A DNA stretch of 64,000 nt, taken from contig OZ252110.1 in assembly GCA_965248545.1 (NCBI GenBank), forward strand, positions 248,001 to 312,000, read 5' to 3'. The notes below the pieces were generated by a model. The model saw only the letters and a program-made list of their open reading frames with translations. It was not told the origin of the DNA and ran no database searches. This DNA comes from Alteromonas_E sp965248545. Its GTDB lineage: Bacteria > Pseudomonadota > Gammaproteobacteria > Enterobacterales > Alteromonadaceae. Below are positions 52,178 to 60,058 of the stretch, piece after piece. How positions within the stretch are numbered: position 1 is the first letter of the stretch; each line of letters opens with the position of its first letter. The position numbers and the translations under genes are program-made.

Positions 52178-54980
52178 AGGAACGTTGCTCTCCCTCGCCT
52201 GCAACATTGGTTACGCAGCGCGAGCACAACTCAGGGTGCTCAGCAGACTCACCAACATCGTCAGTGTGATGCCAACAGCGCACACACTTAGTTGCAGATG
52301 TCTTCTCTACTGCGACTTGTAGTCCTTCCACGTCGGTTTCGGTGGCATCGGCATGAGTACCTTGAACAACATCGACTTTCGAACAAATCAATACGAAACG
52401 CAGCTCATTTTCTAACTTAGCCAAGGTTGCTGCCAGTGATTCTGACGCATACAAGGTTACGTTTGCTTCTAGTGAACCACCCAACACACCGTCTTTACGT
52501 GCGCCTTCAAGGGCTCGGTTAACGGCCGTTTTCACATGCATGATCTGTTGCCAGAAATCATTATCAAACTTGGCGGACACATCCGTTAAACCGTCATACC
52601 AGGTTTCAGTGAAGACAAACTCACCACGTTCGCCTGGCAATGCTGTCCAGACTTCTTGTGCGGTAAAGCTCATGACCGGTGCCATCCAGCGCACCAAGGC
52701 CTCAGCGATGTGATACAACGCTGATTGACACGAACGGCGCGCATGGCCATCTGCTTTAGCCGTATATTGACGGTCTTTAATGATGTCGAGATAGAAGCTG
52801 CCCATTTCAATCGAGCAGAACTGCATCAGCGCTTGTGTCACTTCGAGTAAGTCGTATTTTTCATACGCAGCAGTGATTTGTGCCTGCGTGTCTTTGGCAC
52901 GTTGCACCGCCCATTGGTCAAGCGCAACCATGTCATCCACGGCAACTAAGTCGGTTGCCGGATCGAAACCGTTCAAGTTTGCCAATAAGAAGCGAGCCGT
53001 GTTTCGGATGCGACGATAGGCGTCTGCAGAGCGTTTAAGGATTTCATCCGATACGGCAATCTCACTGCGGTAGTCAGTTGAAGCAACCCACAGTCTTAAG
53101 ATGTCAGCACCCAGTTTATTGGTCACGTCTTGTGGCGAGACAACATTGCCAAGCGACTTAGACATTTTCTTACCTTCAGCATCAACCGTAAAGCCGTGCG
53201 TCAGAACTTGTTTATACGGCGCGTGATCTTGCATCGCTACAGACGACATCAAAGACGACATAAACCAACCACGGTGCTGGTCAGAACCCTCTAGGTACAA
53301 ATCTGCAGCCGCAGGAATATCGTCACGACGGTCAACGACAAAGTGGTGCGTGACACCTGAGTCAAACCACACGTCCAACGTGTCGGTGACTTTTTCATAG
53401 TCTTGTGCGTCTGCACCGAGCAAGGCTTCGTCTTCAAGATCCCACCAAGCTTGGATGCCCTTTTGTTCAACCGCTTGTGCCACCTTCTCCATGATTGCTG
53501 AAGAGTCAGGATGAATTTCACCCGTTACCTTGTGAATAAACAACGGTATTGGCACGCCCCAAGTCCGTTGACGTGAAATACACCAATCAGGACGACCTTC
53601 AACCATTCCTTCAATGCGGCTCTCACCCCATGCAGGGATCCACTCAGTCTTGTGGATTTCATCAATCGACTGCTCGCGCAAACCTTTTTTGTCCATGCTA
53701 ATGAACCACTGAGGTGTTGCTCGGAAGATGATTGGCGTTTTGTGGCGCCAGCAATGTGGATAGCTGTGCTCGTACTTGACGTTCAAGATCAAGTTGCCGC
53801 TCTCGGCTAGCGCTTCGATGATGGCATCGTTCGCCTTGAATACGTGCATGCCTTCAAACATTGGTGTGCCCGGTACATAGACACCATTGCTACCCACCGG
53901 ATTGTATACTTCTAGGCCGTATTTTTTACCGACGTTAAAGTCATCTACACCGTGTGCAGGCGCAGTGTGAACACAACCGGTACCCGACTCAGTCGTAACG
54001 TGATCACCTAAAATGCAAGGTACCTCTAAGTCCAACAATGGGTGCTTGAGCAATAAGTTCTCTAACGCTTGGCCCGTGCATGTAGCCAGAACGTTGACCT
54101 CGTCAGCGCTGTAGCGAGTACCACAACTCTCAACGAGATCAGAGGCAACAATCAGATTGCGCTTGCCACCCTCAAGGGTCATCTCAACTAAGGAATACTC
54201 AAGCTCAGGGTGCAACGACACAGCGCGGTTAGCCGGAATTGTCCACGGCGTGGTAGTCCAGATGACTAACGCAGTGTTGTCAGTGATGCTGGTATCGACA
54301 CCAAATGCTGCTGCGAACTCGGCGCTCTGCGCGAGTGGAAACGCGACATCAATCGCCGGCGAAATTTTGTCTTTGTACTCGACTTCAGCTTCTGCCAGCG
54401 CAGAGCCACAGTCTGTGCACCAGTGCACAGGCTTAAAGCCTTTTTGAACGTGGCCATTTTCGACGATTTTGGCAAGCGCACGGATAATGTTCGCTTCCGA
54501 GTCAAAATCCATCGTCTTGTAAGGCTTTTCCCAGTTGCCAAGGATGCCTAAACGCACGAAGTCCGCCAACTGGCCGTCGATCTGCTTTTGCGCATACGCG
54601 CGGCATTTTTCGCGGAACTCCGCAACGGACACTTTATGCCCTGGCTTACCGACTTTCTTTTCAACCATCAATTCGATTGGCAAGCCGTGGCAATCCCAGC
54701 CAGGTACGTATGGTGCGTCGAAATCAGAGAGCGTTTTCGACTTTACAATAATATCTTTAAGAATCTTGTTAACCGCGTGACCAATGTGGATGCTGCCGTT
54801 CGCGTACGGAGGGCCATCATGCAAAATGAAAGGTGTTTTACCCTTTTTGGCGACGCGAATTTTGTTGTACAAATCCGCTTTTTGCCAGTCTTTGAGCATT
54901 TGCGGCTCACGCTGGGCCAAATTGCCGCGCATAGGAAAGGCGGTATCGGGTAAATTTAAGGTGGCTTTATAGTCACTCAT
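52170..54980 (-). CDS. ileS: Isoleucyl-tRNA synthetase
   Basis: This 936-residue class I synthetase charges tRNA-Ile. The HIGH motif is in PPYANGSIHIGHAVNK near residue 58, KMSKS is in GKKMSKSLGN near 606, and the C-terminal zinc site has CVRCWHH and CSRCVTN. The editing domain is complete, so this is the bacterial housekeeping form. It follows ribF by 25 bases and overlaps lspA. Confidence 0.98.
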   Translation of the reverse strand: MSDYKATLNLPDTAFPMRGNLAQREPQMLKDWQKADLYNKIRVAKKGKTPFILHDGPPYANGSIHIGHAVNKILKDIIVKSKTLSDFDAPYVPGWDCHGLPIELMVEKKVGKPGHKVSVAEFREKCRAYAQKQIDGQLADFVRLGILGNWEKPYKTMDFDSEANIIRALAKIVENGHVQKGFKPVHWCTDCGSALAEAEVEYKDKISPAIDVAFPLAQSAEFAAAFGVDTSITDNTALVIWTTTPWTIPANRAVSLHPELEYSLVEMTLEGGKRNLIVASDLVESCGTRYSADEVNVLATCTGQALENLLLKHPLLDLEVPCILGDHVTTESGTGCVHTAPAHGVDDFNVGKKYGLEVYNPVGSNGVYVPGTPMFEGMHVFKANDAIIEALAESGNLILNVKYEHSYPHCWRHKTPIIFRATPQWFISMDKKGLREQSIDEIHKTEWIPAWGESRIEGMVEGRPDWCISRQRTWGVPIPLFIHKVTGEIHPDSSAIMEKVAQAVEQKGIQAWWDLEDEALLGADAQDYEKVTDTLDVWFDSGVTHHFVVDRRDDIPAAADLYLEGSDQHRGWFMSSLMSSVAMQDHAPYKQVLTHGFTVDAEGKKMSKSLGNVVSPQDVTNKLGADILRLWVASTDYRSEIAVSDEILKRSADAYRRIRNTARFLLANLNGFDPATDLVAVDDMVALDQWAVQRAKDTQAQITAAYEKYDLLEVTQALMQFCSIEMGSFYLDIIKDRQYTAKADGHARRSCQSALYHIAEALVRWMAPVMSFTAQEVWTALPGERGEFVFTETWYDGLTDVSAKFDNDFWQQIMHVKTAVNRALEGARKDGVLGGSLEANVTLYASESLAATLAKLENELRFVLICSKVDVVQGTHADATETDVEGLQVAVEKTSATKCVRCWHHTDDVGESAEHPELCSRCVTNVAGEGEQRSYA

Positions 54981-55005
54981 GTTTCGGTTATTCCAATGTT
55001 CTTAT

Positions 55006-55932
55006 TCAACTTGTTGCCAGCAGCTTTTCAGCTTGCGAGGCATCTTGAACAATTTGCAGTTTTAGTTTTTCAAATGATTCAAATTTAATTTCTTCACGTA
55101 ACTTCGCGACGGGTTGGACCCGAATGCGTTGACCATACAAGTCACCACTGAAGTCAAATACGTGTACTTCCAATTGTGGGCGCGTGCCATTTACGGTTGG
55201 ACGATGGCCAATGTTCGCAACTCCGCCAAACGTCTTGTCAGCGACGGTGACTTCTACCGCAAACACGCCATTTAATGGCGTATTCAACCGTTTAAGCAGC
55301 ACGTTAGCCGTTGGGAAGCCTATTGTGCGGCCGCGCTTTTCACCGTGGACCACTTTGCCCGTAATGCAAAAGGGGCTGCCCAACATGGCATTTGCCTGTT
55401 CAAAATCGCCCTGTTGCAACGCTTCGCGAATCGCCGTCGAACTCACACGACAATCAGCCATTCGCATACTCTTGGTGTTAACCACCGAGAATCCATGACG
55501 CTCCCCCGCCGCAACTAGCATGTCGAAATCACCTGCGCGTTGCTTGCCAAACCTAAAGTCATCGCCGACTACTAGGAACTTGACGCCGAGCGTGTCGACC
55601 AACAAATCCTCGGTAAAGGTTTGCGGCGACTGACTGGCAAAGGTGGGGTTAAACTTCACGCATATCAAGCGGTCGATGCCAATTGCACTGAGCGCTTCGT
55701 ACTTGTCACGCAAGGTACTTAACCGTGCAGGCGCAGAGTCCGGAAAAAACACTTCTTCTGGCTGCGGTTCAAACACCATAACTGTCGCCGGCAAATTGCG
55801 CTGACGAGCTTGCTCAATCAACTGGGACAATACGGCTTTGTGGCCTAGATGAACACCGTCGAACTTACCGATGGTTAACACGCAACCACGGTGTTTGTCT
55901 CGCAGGTTATGTAAACCGTGCACCAGCTCCAC
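55006..55932 (-). CDS. ribF: Bifunctional riboflavin kinase / FMN adenylyltransferase
   Basis: This 308-residue enzyme converts riboflavin to FMN and then FAD. The adenylyltransferase domain has IGKFDGVHLGHKA near residue 20 and the ISSTAIREAL-type segment VSSTAIREAL near 161; the kinase domain begins about 183 with GRTIGFPTAN. I chose GTG at 55932, giving VELVHGLHNL, with AGAGGA six bases upstream; the open frame further upstream runs into murJ and does not match the family. It completes the riboflavin route encoded at 12153-15663. Confidence 0.95.
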   Translation of the reverse strand: MELVHGLHNLRDKHRGCVLTIGKFDGVHLGHKAVLSQLIEQARQRNLPATVMVFEPQPEEVFFPDSAPARLSTLRDKYEALSAIGIDRLICVKFNPTFASQSPQTFTEDLLVDTLGVKFLVVGDDFRFGKQRAGDFDMLVAAGERHGFSVVNTKSMRMADCRVSSTAIREALQQGDFEQANAMLGSPFCITGKVVHGEKRGRTIGFPTANVLLKRLNTPLNGVFAVEVTVADKTFGGVANIGHRPTVNGTRPQLEVHVFDFSGDLYGQRIRVQPVAKLREEIKFESFEKLKLQIVQDASQAEKLLATS

Positions 55933-56033
55933 GTCTGTTCCTCTGTTGTAAAGGCTAAAATCACAAAGCCCGCGATTATAAACGACCTTCGCTTGAATAC
56001 CAATCAAACAAAGGCTGAAATTTACGCTATTTT

Positions 56034-57593
56034 TTAGGCGATAGAATGGCGAATATGTCGTGGGCGAATGCCCACAATCAAACCAACGAATACAAACACA
56101 CCAAAAGCGGAGAAGATTTGTACAAATAAGGCAATTACACGCTCGAGTTCGGGTGTTTCCGCCCACACGAGATCAGGCGTTTGATAGCGCACAAAAACCG
56201 CCATTGAAGCGGCGGCGATAAGTACGCGCAGCACAAACCAAAGTGTCGCTGACGAAATTTTGAATACGCCCTCTTTGGCCAAGGCCCAATAGAGTAATCC
56301 GGCATTCATTGTGGCCGACATAGCCGTCGCAATGGCAAGCCCTACATAACCGAATGGATATGCCAGCGCCAAGTTAAAGACCATATTGGCCGCCATGCAC
56401 CAAATCCCGAATTTGACCGGTGTTTTGGTGTCTTGACGGGAGAAAAACCCAGGCGCTAACACTTTAACCAACATAAAGCTCAGCAAACCGGTTGAGTAAG
56501 CCATAAGCGAAAAACTGGCCATTCGTGCCGTTTCGGCCGTGAATGCACCACGCTCAAATATCACGGTCAGGATTGGCTCAGCTAACACGAACAATCCAGT
56601 GGCAGCTGGAATCCCCAGCAAACACACCATTCTGACGGCCCAATCCATATTGCCGGCAAACCGCACAGTATTGTTGGTCACATGGTCGCGCGACAGCGTC
56701 GGCAAAATCACGGTGGCAATGGCGATCCCAAACAGCCCCAATGGGAATTCCAATAAACGGTCAGAATAATACAGCCAACTAATCGAGTTATTCATCAAGA
56801 AGCTGGCGATAAAGGTGTCGAGCAAAAGATTGATTTGGCTAACACTGACGCCGAATAACGCCGGGATCATTAAGGTCCGCACTTTAATGACATTAGGATC
56901 GTTCCAGCCCCAACGAGGGCGCACGAGAAACCCCGCATGCCACAGAAAAGGAATTTGAAACAGCAGCTGCACGATGCCACCAATAAACACGCCCCACGCC
57001 AACGCGATACCCGGCTCTTCCAGCTGAGGTGCTAAATACCAGGCACAAGCGATAATGCAGATGTTGAGTAACACCGGCGTAAAGGCTGCAACCGCAAAAC
57101 GATTTAAGGTGTTTAACACCGCACCGGCAACGCCCACCAGCGATATAAAGGCTATGTAGGGAAAAGTGATTTTCAGCATCAAAGCTGACAATACAAACTT
57201 CTCCCCGTCGGGATGATCGTTTAGATGATCAATGAACCAGCCTGTGCCGAAAATGGCAGCTAATACTGGAGAGCCAATCACCCCAATAATGGCAACCACA
57301 AAGACAATCGCGCCGAGGGTTCCTGAAATCTTGGCAACGAATTCACGCTGTTTTTGCTCGCTCTCATTTTCGTGTACCTCTGTTAATACCGGCACAAACG
57401 CTTGTGAGAATGCGCCTTCGGCGAACAAACGGCGCAAGAAGTTGGGGATTTTGTTGGCGAAGAAAAATACGTCAGCGGTCGGACTTGCGCCCATGATAAA
57501 GGCGATTACACCGTCTCGGACCAATCCTAAGATCCGCGACAGCAAGGTCATAAAACTAACAATGAGGCCTGATTTGAGCAGTTTGGATGACAA
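56034..57593 (-). CDS. murJ: Lipid II flippase MurJ
   Basis: This 519-residue integral membrane protein moves lipid-linked peptidoglycan precursor across the inner membrane. It has about 14 hydrophobic segments and the MurJ start SLLLKSGLIVSFMTLLSRILG-like region, including RDGVIAFIMGAS near residue 27 and ADVFFFANKIPNFLRRLFAEGAF near 40. The ribF gene follows. In many gammaproteobacteria the divergent neighbour is rpsT; here accessory genes begin instead. Confidence 0.96.
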   Translation of the reverse strand: MSSKLLKSGLIVSFMTLLSRILGLVRDGVIAFIMGASPTADVFFFANKIPNFLRRLFAEGAFSQAFVPVLTEVHENESEQKQREFVAKISGTLGAIVFVVAIIGVIGSPVLAAIFGTGWFIDHLNDHPDGEKFVLSALMLKITFPYIAFISLVGVAGAVLNTLNRFAVAAFTPVLLNICIIACAWYLAPQLEEPGIALAWGVFIGGIVQLLFQIPFLWHAGFLVRPRWGWNDPNVIKVRTLMIPALFGVSVSQINLLLDTFIASFLMNNSISWLYYSDRLLEFPLGLFGIAIATVILPTLSRDHVTNNTVRFAGNMDWAVRMVCLLGIPAATGLFVLAEPILTVIFERGAFTAETARMASFSLMAYSTGLLSFMLVKVLAPGFFSRQDTKTPVKFGIWCMAANMVFNLALAYPFGYVGLAIATAMSATMNAGLLYWALAKEGVFKISSATLWFVLRVLIAAASMAVFVRYQTPDLVWAETPELERVIALFVQIFSAFGVFVFVGLIVGIRPRHIRHSIA

Positions 57594-57724
57594 CGACGAT
57601 TCCTTTGAAAAACAGCGCTGAACATCAATCCAGCCTTGTACCAGCTGGGATTATTGACGAAAACGACGGGAATGTAACCTTTTTCTTCGTGCAAAGATTA
57701 TTGTTCTTACAGGCGAGTATAGAG

Positions 57725-57750
57725 AGGGTGAGAGGGGCTACTCTTACCCT
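57725..57750. terminator. Hairpin downstream of the XRE gene
   Basis: Arms AGGGTGAGAG and CTCTTACCCT (one G-T pair) with a six-base loop lie ten bases past the end of the antitoxin gene. No T run follows on the minus strand, so this is a possible terminator. It also marks the left edge of the accessory region. Confidence 0.45.
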
Positions 57751-57759
57751 AGCTAACCA

Positions 57760-58020
57760 TTAGGCAGCGTTTTCGCTATTGATGTCCCAACCGGGGAATA
57801 CCAGCACTGCTGGATGGCATTTAAGCGCTCTAGCAAGCACTTTGGCTCTCTCGACACCTAAATTAACGCGATCATTTTCTATGGCAGAAATCGTTGATTG
57901 TGGGATCCCCGCGATGGTGGCTAATTCATTCTGACTCATCTCTTGAAGTTCTCGAATAATGCGCACAGATTCACCGCAAGACAACTTAATGCGTTGTTTA
58001 GCTCTTTTAAAATCATTCAC
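57760..58020 (-). CDS. XRE-family antitoxin (helix-turn-helix)
   Basis: The 86-residue protein has a lambda-repressor-type helix-turn-helix at about residues 18-72, with MSQNELATIAGIPQSTISAIEND as the two DNA-binding helices. It starts on the last base of the upstream RelE-family gene. As the second gene of a toxin-first pair, it should neutralise the toxin and repress the shared promoter at 58312-58339. Family: HigA/XRE-type antitoxins. Confidence 0.85.
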   Translation of the reverse strand: MNDFKRAKQRIKLSCGESVRIIRELQEMSQNELATIAGIPQSTISAIENDRVNLGVERAKVLARALKCHPAVLVFPGWDINSENAA

Positions 58021-58304
58021 TACGACCTCCTGCGATAATCATGCGGTGACAGTTCTACTACAAACACGAACATTTCGTCATTGTTGACTGTGTAAACGAC
58101 TCGATACTGACGATTTAAGCGACTTGAACGGTAGCCTTTCCAATCACCCGATAAAGTCTCATCGTTAAATCCCTTAATCATTTTTAGACCAGAAGGCCCT
58201 GAAATCTCGGCGATATCCTTCCACTTTTCATATCGCTTTTGAATTTCGATGGGTGCTTTGTTTAACTGCTTTTCAAGCCGCTTGTGTTCATATACTGCCC
58301 ACAT
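58020..58304 (-). CDS. RelE/ParE-superfamily toxin
   Basis: This 94-residue basic protein has the fold pattern of the RelE/YafQ mRNA-interferase group: an N-terminal helical pair (RLEKQLNKAPIEIQKRYEKW), a central IKGFNDETLSGDWKGYRSSRLN and the C-terminal RQYRVVYTVNNDEMFVFVVELSPHDY. RSSRLNRQYRVVY is typical of the HigB/RelE-type RNase core. The ATG at 58304 lies at the predicted transcription start, so the message may be leaderless. It is the first gene of a toxin-antitoxin pair. Confidence 0.85.
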   Translation of the reverse strand: MWAVYEHKRLEKQLNKAPIEIQKRYEKWKDIAEISGPSGLKMIKGFNDETLSGDWKGYRSSRLNRQYRVVYTVNNDEMFVFVVELSPHDYRRRS

Positions 58305-58311
58305 ATCAAAA

Positions 58312-58339
58312 AGTATATATACCTTATATAGTATGTCAA
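58312..58339 (-). promoter_or_regulatory. Promoter of the RelE/XRE toxin-antitoxin pair
   Basis: On the minus strand TTGACA (58334-58339) and TATACT (58312-58317) are separated by 16 bases. This is a near-consensus sigma-70 promoter. The region between is AT-rich and partly self-complementary (TATATA repeats), a likely binding site for the antitoxin. The -10 ends eight bases before the toxin ATG. Confidence 0.7.
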
Positions 58340-58447
58340 TTGAGGTTTTTTAATTGCTATGAGGTAGTGATGAAACCATTGAACTGAAGGCCAAACAACC
58401 GGATTAAAGGACGGGCGTTGTGCCAAATTGAGCCCTCTGAGCCCGGT

Positions 58448-58888
58448 TTAGATATTGGGCTCTGCACCGCGAAGCAGCTCAACCGCGAGTTTGACGAAAT
58501 CTGAAGAGGTTAAAATGCCGATGATTTGTTGCTCCTCATTCACAACGGGTAAGCAACCATGTTTGTTTTTCAGAAAGAACGCCGCAACGGAAGCGACATC
58601 ATCGGTGTCTCGAACGGTATCAAACTCAGTCAAGGCGACTTCCATAATACTGGTGTTTGCCTCGTGCTCGGCCAGCGCCTTACCACCATAGGTTGCGAGC
58701 AAGCCCAAAACCTTCGCTATGAGCGTTTTCTGCGTCACGATCGCCACTAATTGATTCGTGTCGGGTTCGACAATCGGAAGATGGCGAATACCCTTTTCAC
58801 GCGTGATGTTATGCGCGTCTTGCAGGGTTACATCCGGTGAAAGCGTCAAAACCGGCGCGGTCATCACATCAGCAACTGTCATTTTCAT
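58448..58888 (-). CDS. CBS-domain pair protein
   Basis: The 146 residues are almost entirely two CBS domains, which together bind adenosine nucleotides: VADVMTAPVLTLSPDVTLQDA in the first, and VASVAAFFLKNKHGCLPVVNE with QIIGILTSSDFVKL in the second. There is no attached enzyme or channel domain. Such small proteins are thought to sense energy state and bind partners. Nothing around it suggests its partner; it lies between two toxin-antitoxin pairs. Confidence 0.88.
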   Translation of the reverse strand: MKMTVADVMTAPVLTLSPDVTLQDAHNITREKGIRHLPIVEPDTNQLVAIVTQKTLIAKVLGLLATYGGKALAEHEANTSIMEVALTEFDTVRDTDDVASVAAFFLKNKHGCLPVVNEEQQIIGILTSSDFVKLAVELLRGAEPNI

Positions 58889-59207
58889 ATCGGGTAATCC
58901 TTTATGTTATTAAGGTTTATATACAAAATCTAATCGTTGCTTCAAAGGTTAGCGCAACATAAAAAGGTATGTCATGCCGTTCACCTCTGCTTCATGATTG
59001 AAATCAAAAAATCAACTAAAAACTGGGTCTTATGGCAGTATTCTCAGAATCAACTGACTGATAGCGTTTAGTCGTTTTAAATGATTAGACTGTTCAGAAG
59101 TCGATGAATGCATCACACCGATATTTACCAATGGAAAATTCTCCAGCATTTTATTTTGCGAAAACCCTTGACGAACACTCACAAAGTTCCCAATATGGGA
59201 AATTGTT
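58889..59207. other. Intergenic region between CBS gene and higB
   Basis: This 319-base, AT-rich gap holds the divergent promoters of the CBS gene and of higBA. The only clear elements are the higBA promoter and operator at 59168-59201. No open frame with a start and no RNA gene was recognised; an opposite-strand frame over 59030-59404 is only the shadow of higB. Confidence 0.5.
59168..59201 (+). promoter_or_regulatory. higBA promoter with overlapping palindromic operator
   Basis: TTGACG (59168-59173) and CAATAT (59191-59196) are 17 bases apart. The perfect palindrome TTCCCA-ATA-TGGGAA (59187-59201) covers the -10. The HigA antitoxin probably binds there to repress its own operon. The higB GTG start follows six bases later. 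Confidence 0.65.
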
Positions 59208-59507
59208 GTGAGAATTATTGCTCGTTCGACACTCAAAGCATTTTGGGAAACCCCGCCATATCGGGACGCCGAACAGCCGCTTCGCTCTTGGTTTGATGAA
59301 GTAAAGAATAGCGACTGGAAATCGCCACATGACATAAAGCAAAAATTTCGGTCGGCCAGTTTCGTTGCGAATAACAGGGTGATATTCAACTTACACGGAA
59401 ACAAGTATCGACTAGTTGTTGCCGTGAGGTACGACTTAAAGATCGTATTTATTTGATTTATCGGTACTCACAATCAATACGATTCCATTAACGCTGCTGA
59501 GATTTGA
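59208..59507 (+). pseudogene. higB: HigB-type toxin with in-frame TGA (premature stop)
   Basis: GTG at 59208 opens a HigB-family frame (MRIIARSTLKAFWETPPY, DWKSPHDIKQKFRSAS, NKYRLVVAVRYD). It stops at TGA 59454-59456 after 82 residues. The same frame continues as FIGTHNQYDSINAAEI and ends at TGA 59505-59507, which is exactly the conserved end of HigB proteins, where arginine precedes FIGTH. So one CGA-to-TGA change has removed the last 17 residues. The toxin is probably weakened or dead unless the stop is read through. higA begins 10 bases later and looks intact. Confidence 0.8.
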
Positions 59508-59517
59508 GACGTTTGCT

Positions 59518-59886
59518 ATGCAAATAAAACCGATTAAAAACACACATGACTATGAAGCAGTATTGGGCCGTATCGAAAGCTTGTGGGAAGCTGAAATAGG
59601 CTCTTCCGAGGCCGATGAATTAGATGTCTTGACCACATTGGTTGAAGCGTATGAAAAAGCGCAATTTGCGATTCAAGCACCCGACCCTGTTTCGGCAATC
59701 AAGTTCAGAATGGAGCAACAGGGCCTCATTGATGCGGATCTGGTCGCTATTTTGGGACAGCGAAGCCGTGTATCAGAAGTCCTTAATAAGAAACGGAAGT
59801 TGAGTATTTCAATGATCCGTAACTTACATCACCACCTAAATATCCCGCTAGAGAGTCTCATAACCGATTATCCATTAACGAAATAG
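59518..59886 (+). CDS. higA: HigA-type antitoxin
   Basis: This 122-residue protein has the HigA pattern of an N-terminal toxin-binding part (LWEAEIGSSEADELDVLTTL, YEKAQFAIQAPDPVSAIKF) and a C-terminal helix-turn-helix (LVAILGQRSRVSEVLNKKR, residues about 77-95). It neutralises HigB and represses the operon. The gene follows higB closely. It is intact although the toxin is truncated, the usual order of decay for such pairs. Confidence 0.9.
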   Translation: MQIKPIKNTHDYEAVLGRIESLWEAEIGSSEADELDVLTTLVEAYEKAQFAIQAPDPVSAIKFRMEQQGLIDADLVAILGQRSRVSEVLNKKRKLSISMIRNLHHHLNIPLESLITDYPLTK

Positions 59887-59949
59887 TCGGTTAATCTGCG
59901 AAACTCGCCAAAAATCAATCGCGTTCCCATTAGACAATATTGGCAAGTT

Positions 59950-59984
59950 GTTTTGATCACCTATCGCATCAAAACGATTGATGC
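59950..59984 (+). promoter_or_regulatory. Overlapping, mutually exclusive inverted repeats before the RiPP operon
   Basis: GTTTTGAT (59950-59957) pairs with ATCAAAAC (59968-59975), while GCATCAA (59966-59972) pairs with TTGATGC (59978-59984). The two stems share the central segment, so only one can form. It lies 75-109 bases before the ABC transporter start, in the 172-base gap after higA, and is followed by an A-rich run. A regulator site or an RNA switch are both possible. Confidence 0.4.
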
Positions 59985-60058
59985 TATTCTGCGCAAAAAA
60001 AAGGAATAACAACGCGACAATGCAGGACGCAGCGCGCTAACAGCCATAACTGGTAACC

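Noticed and set aside
54588..54953. A 121-codon plus-strand frame
   Set aside because: It is antisense to the start of ileS; not a gene.
59030..59404. A 124-codon minus-strand open frame
   Set aside because: It is antisense to higB and its promoter, with no recognisable domain.
60020..60040. Short ATG frame of six codons before the ABC transporter, considered as lasso precursor
   Set aside because: Far too short for a leader and core and without the leader Thr; at most an upstream mini-frame.
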